A stretch of 64,000 nucleotides of DNA from the NCBI GenBank assembly GCA_911728435.2, contig OU452200.1:27047715-27111714 (forward strand), given 5' to 3'. Shown here in pieces: positions 21,751 through 32,544 of the stretch. The notes under the pieces were generated by a model. That model did no database searches. It saw only the letters and a program-made list of their open reading frames with translations, and had not been told where the DNA came from. Source of the stretch: Apoderus coryli (lineage: Eukaryota > Arthropoda > Insecta > Coleoptera > Attelabidae). Position 1 is the stretch's first letter; the number at the start of each line of letters is the position of its first letter. The translations under genes and the position numbers were made by a program.

Positions 21751-23841
21751 TACAGGGTGGTCCAACGAAAAGTTTGCACCTAGCTTTTCTCTTTTTTTTG
21801 TAGTCGAATGCGAAAATGCTCGGACACGTCGATTTTGCTTTTGAGGGGGACACATTTTAAACATATTTTTCGATCTGCGCCTTTAACCCCCTAGCGGGGG
21901 TGAGTAACAACCCTAAAATTTTAAATGGAAAGAGGGGTCTAATGACATATCATTTGAAAGGACACAAAATTGTCTTTCTAATGATACCCTATTTGTCGAA
22001 TTTTACTAAAACAGTTAATACGAAAACGACTTTAAAGACATTAAGCCGATAATTTTGGTATTAATGAGAAATACAAATAAGTTTTAATTATTGCGAGTGA
22101 AAACACCTGCAATCGTTAGTACATTCCAATGTTTGTTAGTTTTAACATTGCTTTGTAAAAAAAGTAAACAAGCTGTTAAATTGATTTATTAAAACGTTAC
22201 ATTAACAAATGTTGAAAATGTGACCCATTTGATTCCATACAATAATACAGATTTTGTTCAAATCTATTTCTAACATTTTGTAGCATATCAGGTGTTATGT
22301 TTCTGCACTCTTCTGTAATGCGTTGGCGAAGATCTTCTATGGACTCGGGCTTCGTGGCAAAACATTTATTTTTTAAGTGCCCCCAAAGAAAAAAGTCTAA
22401 AGGCGATAAATCCGGTGACCTGGCAGGCCATTCAATTGGGCCCCTCCTTCCAATCCATTGTCCAGGGAACCGGTCATCTAAGAACTGTCTTACAGGAGCC
22501 ACATAGTGCGGAGGTGCTCCATCTTGCTGGAAATAAAGCCGATCAGCAGTATGATTTTGGTCATCTTCTATTATTTGTGTTATTAAAGGATCAATTGTGT
22601 CTTCAAGCATGTTTAGGTACACTTCACCAGTTAAATTTCCAGGAATAAAAAGTGGTCCTATAATATGATTTCCTAATATGCCACACCAGACGTTTATTTT
22701 TTGAGGATACTGGGTATGAACCTCACGGAATAAATGTGGGTTACTGTCATCCCAGTAACGGCAATTGTGCCTATTTACAGCTCCATTCAAATAAAATGTG
22801 CATTCGTCGGAAAAACAAATGTTAAATAATAATTGCGGATCTTCAATTAAACGCTGGCTCATTGCTTCACAAAATTGCAGCCTTCTATCAGGATCATCCT
22901 CATTTAGTTCCTGTACTAATTTGATTTTGTACGGATGAAATTTGTACGCTTTTAAAATTCGTATTATGGACGAACGGGAGACACCTGAGGCTTCAGCTAG
23001 TTGACGGGTACTTTGACTATGATCCATTTCAACATGCCCTAAAACAGCGACTTCCACAGCTTCATTTCTGATCGGTTTCTGCGGCTGGTGTTTTACATTA
23101 CAGACAGATCCGGTATCTACAAACTTTTTAACTAACTTGCCAACGTACACATCATTCACATTTTTATCGGGATGTCTCTCATTAAATAAGCGAGCCGTAA
23201 GTCTAGCACTACTATTATTTTGAAAATAAAGTTTAACAATTTCAACTCGTTCTAGAATGGAATAAATCATTTTGTACGGTAAAAGTAAAATAACTTGAGA
23301 AGCAACCAAACTGAATCAATGAAAAGACTAAAATAAACGGTGTAAATTCTTTTCCTACACGTATCTGCAGTTTTTATTTCAACAAAAAACGCAAACGATT
23401 AGTGAGGAATTTAGTTCTGATAAATAAGATAGTGTTTTTGAAATCCCGTTTTTCTTCAAAGTAAATAATTTAGAAATGATTGTAGTTGTTTTCAGTCGTA
23501 ATAATTAAAACTTATTTGTATTTCTCATTAATACCAAAATTATCGGCTTAATGTCTTTAAAGTCGTTTTCGTATTAACTGTTTTAGTAAAATTCGACAAA
23601 TAGGGTATCATTAGAAAGACAATTTTGTGTCCTTTCAAATGATATGTCATTAGACCCCTCTTTCCATTTAAAATTTTAGGGTTGTTACTCACCCCCGCTA
23701 GGGGGTTAAAGGCGCAGATCGAAAAATATGTTTAAAATGTGTCCCCCTCAAAAGCAAAATCGACGTGTCCGAGCATTTTCGCATTCGACTACAAAAAAAA
23801 GAGAAAAGCTAGGTGCAAACTTTTCGTTGGACCACCCTGTA
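21751..23841 (-). mobile_element. DD41D mariner-like transposon, copy 1 (apparently intact)
   Basis: Element 21753-23839, 2087 bp, flanked by TA. The terminal inverted repeats (CAGGGTGGTCCAACGAAAAG and onward) are 340 bp long and perfectly complementary by eye: 21753-22092 against 23500-23839. That is unusually long for the group. A single intact transposase frame lies between them. Copy 2 at 51845-53931 has exactly the same length and differs at only a handful of bases. Confidence 0.93.
22197..23309 (-). CDS. Mariner-like transposase (DD41D), copy 1
   Basis: An intact 370-residue frame. The family usually starts at a methionine just before the ERVEIV helix, so residue 14 (codon at 23270-23268) may be the true start, giving 357 residues. 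The N-terminal helix-turn-helix (ERVEIVKLYFQNNSS...TARLFNERHP) is followed by a second one (STRQLAEASGVSRSSIIRIL). Catalytic aspartates are D168 in CFSDECTF, D263 in FQQDGAPPHY and D305 in SPDLSPLDFF, which gives 41 residues between the last two. The enzyme cuts and pastes the element at TA sites. All catalytic residues are present, so the copy could be active. It differs from copy 2 only at residue 284 (Q here, R there). Confidence 0.93.
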   Translation of the reverse strand: MVASQVILLLPYKMIYSILERVEIVKLYFQNNSSARLTARLFNERHPDKNVNDVYVGKLVKKFVDTGSVCNVKHQPQKPIRNEAVEVAVLGHVEMDHSQSTRQLAEASGVSRSSIIRILKAYKFHPYKIKLVQELNEDDPDRRLQFCEAMSQRLIEDPQLLFNICFSDECTFYLNGAVNRHNCRYWDDSNPHLFREVHTQYPQKINVWCGILGNHIIGPLFIPGNLTGEVYLNMLEDTIDPLITQIIEDDQNHTADRLYFQQDGAPPHYVAPVRQFLDDRFPGQWIGRRGPIEWPARSPDLSPLDFFLWGHLKNKCFATKPESIEDLRQRITEECRNITPDMLQNVRNRFEQNLYYCMESNGSHFQHLLM

Positions 23842-24613
23842 TATGTAAACCATACCATCAAACTCCAATATACAGGTAACACCAGCCGTAAAATAGAAAT
23901 AAAAATAATCTATACACAAAACAGTAGTGGCTTTTTATTTATGATTTTTTTTACAATTCCGCATTCAAAATTTTGTTTTGGAGTTATGGAGTTTGTTTTA
24001 GGGAGCATGCATAATGAGCATGCACACTTTGTATCAGAATAAATACAAATCATAATATATTATAGCTTCCTATTTTTTTAAATTTTATTATCTTCAATAA
24101 TTGACGAGATATCAAAAATTCCTTTAATTTTTTGTCTCTATAAAGCAAAGACTGTATACAAAAAAAAATCTGAACTAAACTAGTGAAGTTTTGTTTACAC
24201 CCTGTAATTTTAGTGGCCATTAAATTTAAAATATCGAGTTTGAAATGGAGGCAAAATTTGTTCCGGTTTGCTTGTTTTTGAGAGTAGTTTAGGTAAGACG
24301 CAGAAATAACATGATTCTTTGTTATTATAATCACCATATTTTTATTATTTTAAAGTAAGCATATTATTATATTTTAAATCTTAAACAAATAATGGTTCCT
24401 AATCAAAATGACTTAGGCTAATTATGTGTAAACTACATAGGGCGTTTTTCATTGATTCTACTGCAGTTATATCTATGAAGCATCCATGGCTTGGCAAGTC
24501 AGATGTTGCCTAGACAAAGGCTTTTGTCCTTTTTTAAAGTAAAAATTAAATTCAAATAAAAAATAACTAGGATAAAATGTAATCGATGAGTAGAACCTTT
24601 GGCGTAGAACACT

Positions 24614-24721
24614 AAACTGACAGTCGTTTTACCACTTCACCAAAAACACTTCTTTTTAAATCTCACCACACAGATTTAAAAAGAAGTGTTTTTGGTGAAG
24701 TGGTAAAACGACTGTCAGTTT
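24614..24721. repeat. Perfect 50-bp hairpin
   Basis: Arms 24614-24663 and 24672-24721 are perfectly complementary (beginning AAACTGACAGTCGTTTTACC) with an 8-base loop. It lies inside the non-coding right part of the 3.5-kb element. Confidence 0.9.
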
Positions 24722-25077
24722 AAGGATAAAATGTCTTAAATTTCTATATTTATAAATCTCAAAACTAAACTCAAAATATAACGTAACGTAAAATTCACGA
24801 AACGAATATCAAAATATTGTTATACAGACTAAATTCAACAAAACCGAATACTAGACCTAAACTATAAAATGACTGCAGGCCGATATTGTAGATGGGCAAC
24901 GACTATGGTACTCTGACGAGCTCATAATAAGAGCTAAACGGATTCGTCAATATCCGTCGACCCATGCCTCGGTCTGGTTCTACTGAATTAGGCTGAGGCC
25001 CTGCTAAATTAAACAAAATCCCTTGTGTAGGTAAAACTAGTAATTTTGTCTGCTACGCCACGAAATTATTTTTCATT

Positions 25078-25888
25078 TACTAGACGTAAATTTATTCAGG
25101 TGGAATCCTAATAAAACGCAACTTGTTCATTTTGGTGAAAATGCTGATGATATATTGAATTCGAATTTGTTTAATGTAGAGCTAAATAATACCGACCTGC
25201 GAGGTAGAAGCAGTTGCAAGAATTTAGGAATTGATTCGAAACTTAGATTTGATACTTTAGTAGCAAATTTATTAAAAAAAAAGTTATTTTAAGTTATAGA
25301 TGCTGTATTTGTGAAAACATCTGCTGACGACAGCGATAAAATTGAGATTATGCGATGCCTTGATCCTATCTGGGTTGTCTTATTGTGATGCTCTATACTG
25401 GTCGTACCTAACTGAGTTAAATAAGAATAGTCTCCAGAAGTTCCAAAATAGTTGTTTAAGATTATCTTATAATGTGAGGAAATTTGACCATGTGTCGGAG
25501 TATTACAATGCTTCTAAGTGGCTTCGCCTCGATGAAAGACACTTCTTACATCTTTCGACATTGGTTTTTAAAATCAATAAGTTTAACAGACCTGAGTATT
25601 TACATGAAAAATTGCAGAGAGGCCATGATATTCATGGTCGTCAAACTAGAAATAGAAATCTTTTCAATATACCACAACACTCCACTGCCTTAATTCAACG
25701 ATCTTTTTCCTATAACGCCGTTAAAATTTTTAATTCCCTGCCGCAGCATATTAAGAATTGTTCGCCTGCGGTAACTTTTAAGAATAAAGTTAAACAATTT
25801 TTGTACAATAACAGAAGCTAGATGTTTGATATATATTATTATGGTTTTGTTAATATCAGATGATGAGAGATGATTAGGGGACAGTGTA
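25078..25888 (+). pseudogene. Non-LTR retrotransposon, 3' half of ORF2
   Basis: At 25090-25260 the translation gives RWNPNKTQLVHFGENADD and SCKNLGIDSKLRFD, the region after the catalytic box. After a frame break, 25342-25821 is open and encodes the thumb and C-terminal tail (LSGLSYCDALYW...FQNSCLRLSYNVR...NSLPQHIKNC) up to a stop at 25819-25821. The 3' untranslated region is cut by a mariner at 25889-27151 and seems to resume at 27154, ending in a TTA repeat at 27309-27325. It is the probable continuation of 19484-20745. Confidence 0.75.
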
Positions 25889-27153
25889 CGAGTGTTGCCT
25901 TTTATATTTCGGGATTTGGCAACCCTGGTGTTGCAATCTGGCAACTGACAGCTCGTAAAGTTGGACATTTTTGAGGTTATACGTACTCAGAACGTTTTGA
26001 CATACGAGCGCAATTTGTGTGGTTTACAGTAACTTAAAAGATTCATCTCGGTCCAAAAATAGAATTAAATCGTGAACATTTTCATACGATTATTTTTTTA
26101 CAACTTTCGACGTGGATTAACTCAGCAAAAGTACATAGATGAATTTAATTCAATTTTTGGCGATGAAGCTCCATCAAGGACCAGTGTTTGTCGATGATAT
26201 GGTGAATTCAGTCGTGGTCGTAGTTCACTCCAAGACGAATTTCGTGAAGGTCATCCAAAATCAGTTGTTGTTCCGAAAACCATTGATGCTGTGGGCGAAC
26301 TGATATCGCAAGATCGTCATGACCTATCAAGAGATTAAGACAACCTTAGGCATTAGTGGGACCAGCATACATTCAATATTGGAGAAGCATTTGACTGTCA
26401 AAAAAATTTGTTCGCATTGGATCCCACACAATTTGTCAATCGCTCAAAAAAAGGCTCGTGTTGATTGGTCGAAAGAAATGCTCAAAAAATACGATCGCAG
26501 TGCTTCGAAACACGTCTATGACATCGTGACAGGTTATGAATCGTGGATTTACGCGGATGAGCCCGAAAGTAAACAGCAGTCGACTGTCTGGGTGTTTCAA
26601 GATGAGCCAAATCCAACAAAAGTTTTTCGCGCACGAAGCATTTCCAAGCAAATGGTCGCCAGTTTTTTCAGAAAAACTTGACATGTCGCAACCGTGCCAC
26701 TAGAACAACGCAGAACAGTCAATTTTGAGTGGTACACAACCATTTGTTTGCCAGTTGTCTTCCAAGAAATCAGGAAAACCAACCGCCGAAGACGGATCAC
26801 TCTTTACCACGACAATGCGAGCTCTCACACATCGGCTCAAACAACTGCATTTTTGAGCACCCGAAACATCGATTTGATGAGTCATCCGCCGTTAGTCCTG
26901 ACTTGGCATCGAATGACTTCTTTTTATTTCCGTACGTAAAAAACAAACTGAGAGGTCAACGTTTTTCGACACCTGAAGAAGCGGTTTTGGAGATGCCTCA
27001 ATCAGAGTGGCAAAAGTGCTCCGACGATTGATTCAAACGCATGCAAAAGTGTATAGATCTTCATGGGGAATATTTTGAAAATAATAAAGTGATTTAGATA
27101 ATTAATATTTGTTTTTGTTCTCTAATCCCGAAATATGAAAGGCAACCCTCGTA
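25887..27153 (+). mobile_element. Dead mariner, mellifera-like
   Basis: Element 25889-27151 (1263 bp), flanked by TA at 25887-25888 and 27152-27153. Terminal inverted repeats of about 28 bp begin CGAGTGTTGCCTTTTATATT on the left and CGAGGGTTGCCTTTCATATT inverted on the right. The transposase at 26060-27090 is readable across several frames; see the separate entry. Confidence 0.9.
26060..27090 (+). pseudogene. Mariner transposase, inactivated
   Basis: Reading with frame changes gives the N-terminal SRTSVCR*YGEFSRGRSSL, then YQEIKTTLGISGTSIHSILE, then WIPHNLSIAQKKARVDWSKE, and DNASSHTSAQT, then ASNDFFLFPYVKNKLRGQRF. This is the classical mariner order. Lesions: a Trp-to-stop change near 26197; a frameshift near 26315; a stop at 26679-26681; a frameshift near 26890; and a missing segment before LEMPQSEWQKC. 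The first catalytic aspartate is lost (TGYESWIY where the family has TGDESWIY). It cannot encode an active enzyme. Confidence 0.88.
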
Positions 27154-27782
27154 TATTGTATTGTATTTTTGTGTTCTACATGTATTATTTTTGTACTGTC
27201 CTTAGGTAAGTTTATGGTGGTCAGATAGAATAGCTACAGCTAGATCTCGCCACCGTTAAAAGTTTTAATTTGTGTGTAAAATATTTTTTTTCGTGAACAA
27301 TAAGACGCTTATTATTATTATTATATCCGAATTTTTCAGTGATTTGATAGAAAACACCTGAAATATTTAACATAAAAAATTCGAACATACCCGCCCGAAA
27401 AGAGTGTAACAAGGGGCTAAAAACTTTTCTGAATCAAAGCAGAAATATCATAAAAAACTTGCTTACAAAAGCGTTCGTAAATAGTGGAAAAGGTGCGAAA
27501 ATAAAAAAAAATTCCAATCTTATTCGATATATGGAATAATTTAAATAAAAAATAGCTGTCTACAAAAAATAAAAAAAAAATAGTTGGAAATATAGCTTGT
27601 CACCTCTTACAAAAAAGGTAAGTGACAAAAAGGTCACAGAAATATTACTTTTAAACTTAAATATGGAGAGCTCGAGGGCAACAGTTTGTTTTTATATAAA
27701 ATCAAACTTTTCTCTATTAATGAACTGCTTGTTACATAATGTAACAAGAACAAGTTTTGTTGGAAATTTGTTTCACACTTAC
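27154..27782. other. Retroelement tail and intron sequence
   Basis: 27154-27330 is the probable 3' end of the non-LTR element, finishing in a TTA microsatellite. 27722-27780 has about 80% similarity by eye to 54259-54316. No gene. Confidence 0.4.
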
Positions 27783-27977
27783 CTAGTATTGGATGTCCTC
27801 TCGGAGTCGCTTGGCCTCCCATTGTCAATACATGCGAATGATCCGCAGTTACTACAATTAATGTTTCTGATGGATTAACCATAGCTAGTGCAACTAGAAT
27901 AGCAGTTTCCATTGCCAAAGTTTCATCTAGGGCACGATATGCATTGTTGTAGTGATGAGCATGATCTATTCTACCGC
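27783..27977 (-). CDS. Alkaline phosphatase, metal-binding exon
   Basis: Acceptor TTATTGCAG precedes first base 27977 and donor GTAAGT follows 27783. It is 195 bp and encodes GGRIDHAHHYNNAYRALDET, then ETLIVVTADHSHVLTMGG, then TPRGHPILG. In animal alkaline phosphatases the Asp and His of RIDHGHH and the Asp-His of TADHSH are zinc ligands; all are present. The exon opens with two bases completing a Gly codon and ends in phase 1, which matches the exon at 17929-18156. Upstream exons encoding the catalytic serine and the signal peptide were not found at higher coordinates, and probably lie beyond the window or were missed. Confidence 0.93.
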
Positions 27978-29329
27978 CTGCAATAATGTAATTTATTTTT
28001 ATTAGGAACTTTTGACAATGAAAATAAATAAAACAGTATTAAGAGAAATTTATTTAGGACAATAAATCTCAAACATTTTTATTCAGTGTTATATTTTTAT
28101 CACGCAATAATAACAACAAAAATTTTCATTGTTAGTAGAAAGTCACAACATAACTGGGTTCAGCTATAAAGAGATTTTTTTTGTGAATTAGCAGTCTAAT
28201 TCAGTACAATCAGATTGAGGCAACGGTCTACAGGTACTCACGAATTTGTTTTACTTTTAAGCATAGTTAGACAACAACAGTACACATTCCGCCGCGACCA
28301 GATCGACAAATACGATATATAATATGCAATGCCCGCAGTTCGAAATAATAGTAGTAAGTTTTAACACAAATTTCCATCCAATTTCATACTTCTGGTAGAA
28401 ACACCCGTATATTTGGTATCAAAAATACTGCAGACGGTGGTCTCCAACCGTTCGGTCATCAATAATCAAGGCCAAAGTATAATAAATTACAAGAGGAAAA
28501 ATCCATTGAATTCATTTTCCAATTGTTTCAATGGGAAACCATACATCTTTCACTTTAAAGAGTACAATAAAAAATCATTTAGTTACAAGTCGGGGAAACC
28601 TGCAGGGCATTTCGCTGGTTCCGCACTTCTTATCCATCTGTTGTAAAATATAATTTGTAAAACTTTATTACATTTTTTAAATAAGAAGCTGGAGCCCCAT
28701 CGCGCTGGTATCTCATGCCTTTAATATTAATCGGTGCAGTGGTGGAATAATACTTTTATTTTATAATAGCTTCAAGTCAGTAAGACTTCATCAGTAATTT
28801 TCCACTCAAACGCGCCTAAACAATTACTTTTTATGATATGAAATTATATAAATCCACATTCTTGCGGATCCTAATATCTAATATCTTGGTTGCTTTCAGG
28901 ACATTGTTTCACCGGTAAAGTTAATTTTATTTAAAACTTCCCGCTACTCACTAATTTAATCAAACGCATATTTATGAAAATATCTCTCTGCATTCTGGTA
29001 AATGGTAATGTTTAAAATAATCTCTCGCGCTTTTTGTCATTTGTAGAAGCATTTGTCATCATCATCAAATTTTGATACTGTGGTTCTATCTGGTATACCT
29101 AAGGCCACCGGGAAATTATACACTAAATAGGGCGCAGTTGGCTCATTTCAGAGTTGTTAGGTTACTTGTATTTTCTTAACCCTTCGGCGGGCGCATAGCG
29201 GCATCGAGTGTCGCAATTTATTAAAATTAATGTGTTCTTATATTTCTGATAACTACACGTCGGGGGCTCCCTAAATATGCATAGTTGAACATATTTGGCA
29301 AGGTGTACAGCCTTATTGGTTGTGTTTAC
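27978..29329. other. Relic-rich stretch upstream of the alkaline phosphatase exon
   Basis: 28192-28290 is a decayed half of the terminal repeat of the 21540-25055 element. 28410-28735 on the minus strand is a mariner relic (listed separately). 28755-28805 on the minus strand has CTGATGA, an AAGTC/GACTT stem and GAAG, a degenerate hammerhead-like motif. The remainder is AT-rich without recognised features. Confidence 0.45.
28410..28735 (-). pseudogene. Relic of a DD41D mariner transposase
   Basis: Reading downward from about 28735, the frame gives YQRDGAPASYLK, then RWIRSAEPAKCPAGFPDL, then NDFLLYSLKVKDVWF. These align with FQQDGAPPHY, RWIGRRGPIEWPARSPDL and LDFFLWGHLKNKCF of the intact copies. 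Stops and frame changes are present. It is an old relative of the intact elements. Confidence 0.7.
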
Positions 29330-29401
29330 GGTAACGTAACAGTCAATAGCGGAACGTCAAAGTGACATTGCGGCACTCTGGACCAGAGGGTGCCCGGTCA
29401 T
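29330..29401 (+). other. Candidate first exon of a plus-strand gene
   Basis: The segment ends ...CCCGGTCAT followed by the strong donor GTAAGTAAAT (exon end 29401). The last two bases AT plus the first base G of the exon at 31820 would make the start codon ATG. The start of this exon is not determinable from sequence; 29330 is a nominal limit. Supported only by the splice consensus and the downstream open frame. Confidence 0.3.
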
Positions 29402-29515
29402 GTAAGTAAATATTTTCACTTATATTTGTTTGAATTCATATTGTATTTTGATTCTTCGAGTGTGAAATTTACTACGTTACCAAAATCGAAATAATAAGTA
29501 GGATTTTCAGGTAGG

Positions 29516-31798
29516 TAAGGTAAGTGACCCTAATTTTGACACTGTCCATATATTTGACTGGTTTTATCGTAAATGTAAAAATTAAGTATACGGCCTGCCA
29601 TTTGCTAGACTACTGACTGATACCGATATCTTTCGTTTCTTTTTAATACAAATAACCCCTGCTTTCCCGCCAAATATTGCCTGACTCGTCAAAACATCAG
29701 TTGTAATGTGTACGTGCAAAGTGCAACATCGTTACATGTGTGGGTAAATTAGGGTGAGTGGGAAACGCGAAGCTTTTTAATTGTTACCTATAATATTACT
29801 ATTCACATGGGGACTTTTCTGCTGTATTATTTAGCACTTTGGGAGTCTTAAAATTAATTTTTTACTGCAAATACACTCATATTCCTTACTATTCGATCAT
29901 TATTTGGGGTGTCAAATTTTGGGACATCATTTAGCACAGTGCTACAAATTTGACATGTAGGTGTCAAATATAGGTGCATCTAACTAAATATAAAATATGT
30001 CTGCTTTCTTTATGAATCTCTTACAAATTTTGTATAGACATTTGTTTGATATACTTATTTAAGAGGATTTCATAAACCTAAATTTGACACGCATGTCAAA
30101 TTTGTGGTCAAGGGGTGTCAAAAATAGGTTCATAATAATAAATATTTTTAGATATGGGAGATAAAGGAAATATTTATAGAAAGTACTCTAACGAGGACTT
30201 AGTTAAAGCTATATAAGCTGTTAAAAATGGAACGTCCTGTGCTTCTGCAGCTAAGCAATTCAAGGTGCCACGTGTCACTTTGATGTACAAAGTTTCAGGG
30301 AAATTCCCTATTAACTGCAAAAGTGGAGTAAGCACAATATTAACTAACGCGGAAGAAAATTTACTGCAAGACTGGATAATAACTGTTTCTAAAACTGGCT
30401 TTCCTGTAACAAAAGACCAACTGCTAGACAGCGCGTAGCTTTGCTTGTAAAAAAGCTAAAGAGGCCCAACAATAAATAATAGAGAAAGAAAATGAACATG
30501 TAGATATAATTTTTGACTGTGGTAACAAATATGATGAACAAAGAAATGAAAACTATAGCGGAGAAATAGAAACAGCGGAGAAAGAAGATGAAGAGATAGG
30601 TATAGAAAATGAAAGGTACGAGTATAATATTGAAGACGGCATAACAGAAATAGAGGAAGATATGCAACACGCTATGGATGAAGAAAATGATGCAAATTTA
30701 AGATCAGTCTCTAATATAACAAATAGAAATGAACATGATGTCGAAAACGTATTAAAAATTTCCAAATGTTTAAATGAAAATGCGACCACAAAAGACGTAA
30801 AGACAGCAGCAAAAACTGATAATATTAAAAATAGTTATAGTAATAGTCTTTTGATACCCTCACCTTTTAAATCAATTTTATTTTGGCCGGAAGAAAGTTT
30901 AAACAAAAAGGCAACTACTAGTAAGAGTAAGGAAAAAATTCCAAGTGTATGTTCTTCCGAACAGTGGAAGGACTATTATTTGAAAAAGGAGAATGAGAAG
31001 ATCAACAAAGAAAAAGCTAGAACGAAAACGGATTCGAGAGGAAAAGAAAGAACAGCTGCAAGAAAATAAGTTGAAAAGAACTAATAAAAAACGGCACACA
31101 TCTGATGCAATTGACACTGTAAAGAAGAACATTTTTTCTGATCAAACACTCAAAACAGTGGATGAAAATAGTTCTATGGATACCGAAAAGCCAATAGAAT
31201 CTGCAATAAAACATAATAAAATTAGTGTAAGTGATTACGTGATAGTAAATTTCGAAGAGGATAAATTTCCTCGAAAAGTCTTAAAAGCTTCAAATTATAA
31301 AAAATATTTTATGGTAACAAGTGGCTTAAACCATTGGAAATGGCCAACGGAGCCGGACGAACTATGGTATCCTTTAGAAGATATTGTAGAAAAAATTAAT
31401 GATCCAACACCTATTAACAATAGAGGCGTCTTCTCTGTCCCAGAAATTGATAAGTATCGGAGTTTTGTGACATAACTTTTAAATGTATTTTTTGAATAAA
31501 AGCTTAGTTAGAATGAAGAATGTTTATAATTTATCCTATGGCAAATATAAAAATATTAAATTAAATTATACTAATAAGTAAGTTCTTCCTTAATTTATTA
31601 ATTTTGATATATAAGCAGGTGTCAAATATAGGTACAACCCGCTGTCCAATTTTGGTTCAATGTCAAATTTAGGTTCAATTGTATGTCAAATATATGAACA
31701 ATGTGAAAAAGTTGCTGTAAAATTTAGGGTCTTCCTTTTTACAACGCGTTTGAATGGGTCTATGTCTTAAGGTGTCAAATATAGGGCCAGTTACCTTA
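29516..31798 (+). mobile_element. Pogo-like element with deleted catalytic core
   Basis: Element 29518-31796 (2279 bp), flanked by TA at 29516-29517 and 31797-31798. Ends are AGGTAAGTGACCCTAATTTT and, inverted, AGGTAACTGGCCCTATATTT. Both subterminal regions hold many GTGTCAAATATAGG-like boxes, possibly transposase-binding repeats. The coding region retains only the two ends of a pogo-type transposase. Confidence 0.85.
30155..31475 (+). pseudogene. Pogo/Tigger-like transposase, N- and C-terminal parts only
   Basis: From ATG at 30155 the frame gives YRKYSNEDLVKAI, a stop, then AASAAKQFKVPR-type helix-turn-helix residues (ASAAKQFKVPRVTL) and LQDWIITVSKTGFPVTKDQL, the psq and CENP-B-like DNA-binding domains of pogo transposases. 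The DDE core is missing. From about 30480 an acidic linker leads to SPFKSILFWPEESL and EKIPSVCSSEQWKDYY (typical of the pogo C-terminal region). After a frameshift near 31025 comes a lysine-rich stretch, then HWKWPTEPDELWYPLEDIV...RGVFSVPEI, ending at a stop at 31473-31475. It is a deletion derivative that cannot transpose by itself. Confidence 0.8.
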
Positions 31799-31819
31799 CT
31801 GTCCTTTTTATAATTTTAG

Positions 31820-32120
31820 GCATAGTAGAAATTTTATTCAATACTACGAAACCGCTGGAAGTACGTCCAAGAAAACGACTGTTTTTGTACGACTTAAGCA
31901 TGTTGCTAATGGAAGACCATTTATAAAAGATCGCGGTAAAATAAAAACAGTGCCCAAAGACGTCACTGCGTTTCTTTCTCCGTACCAAGACGCAGAAGAA
32001 GTTTCTGCACCAGTTATCCAAAGAAATGAAGATGCCACATATTATGTAGTTCTCACAAAAATAATAAAACAAGTTACTTGTTCTACGACTAGAAATTTCG
32101 TTCGCAAAGAGCATAGTTAG
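31820..32120 (+). CDS. Candidate exon of an unrecognised host protein
   Basis: After the acceptor TATAATTTTAG the frame is open for 100 codons to TAG at 32118-32120. It contains TSKKTTVFVRLKHVANGRPF and YQDAEEVSAPVIQRNEDATY, a basic and then acidic sequence that reads like real protein but matches no family known to me. If joined to the AT ending 29401, the exon starts with Met (AT/G), giving a protein of about 100 residues. The intron would be 29402-31819; without the pogo-like insert it would be only about 140 bp, a normal insect size. A second frame at 32130-32190 (YLCPPMEEDEVPNYY) may be a further exon. Confidence 0.45.
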
Positions 32121-32368
32121 TGAGACCACCGTCCAGTGTAATAACTATCTGTGCCCACCAATGGAAGAAGACGAAGTACCTAATTATTATATGTAGGAAT
32201 CTAAATGATATCGTAAAATTAATATTTCTTTTGCAATATCGCGTTTTTTAATAGTTGCTTGTCAAATATATATTATGAAACCAAATAACGTTTTAGTTTA
32301 ATGCTTATCAATAAAGAATATTAAATTTTTAATAATCAGACTGCTGTGTTTTTTCTTGCGGTCCTCAG

Positions 32369-32544
32369 TGTCGCAACGCGCGATTTTAAACGACGCGCCC
32401 GCCGAACGTTTAAAAATGTATAGAAGCAGACCTAATACAAAATTGCGTATATTGGACAATATCTTGTATTGCTGTCAAAATAACATTCATATGCATGGAA
32501 ACAAATATTTCGCGATAAATGAAGTTGACGGTATAGGTACATGA
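32369..32544 (+). CDS. Possible exon, function unknown
   Basis: It follows an acceptor-like CTTGCGGTCCTCAG and is open to 32544. It contains RAILNDAPAERLKMYRSRPN and LRILDNILYCCQNNIHMHGN. The higher GC content and lack of any ATG start suggest an internal or last exon, perhaps of the gene beginning at 29401. No domain recognised. Confidence 0.3.

Larger units (their letters stand above)
21540..25055. mobile_element. DNA element with about 185-bp diverged terminal inverted repeats
   Basis: The left end, 21540-21725, and the reverse complement of the right end, 25055-24870, match at roughly 80% by eye. Both start TAGC.GACAAAATT and share CTAATTCAGTAGAACCAGA and ATTGACGAATNCGTTT. No certain target duplication was found, so the outer limits may be off by a few bases. 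Without the mariner inside it (21753-23839), it is about 1.4 kb and non-coding. A related decayed end lies at 28192-28290. The divergence between its two ends shows it is much older than the mariner it hosts. Confidence 0.7.
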
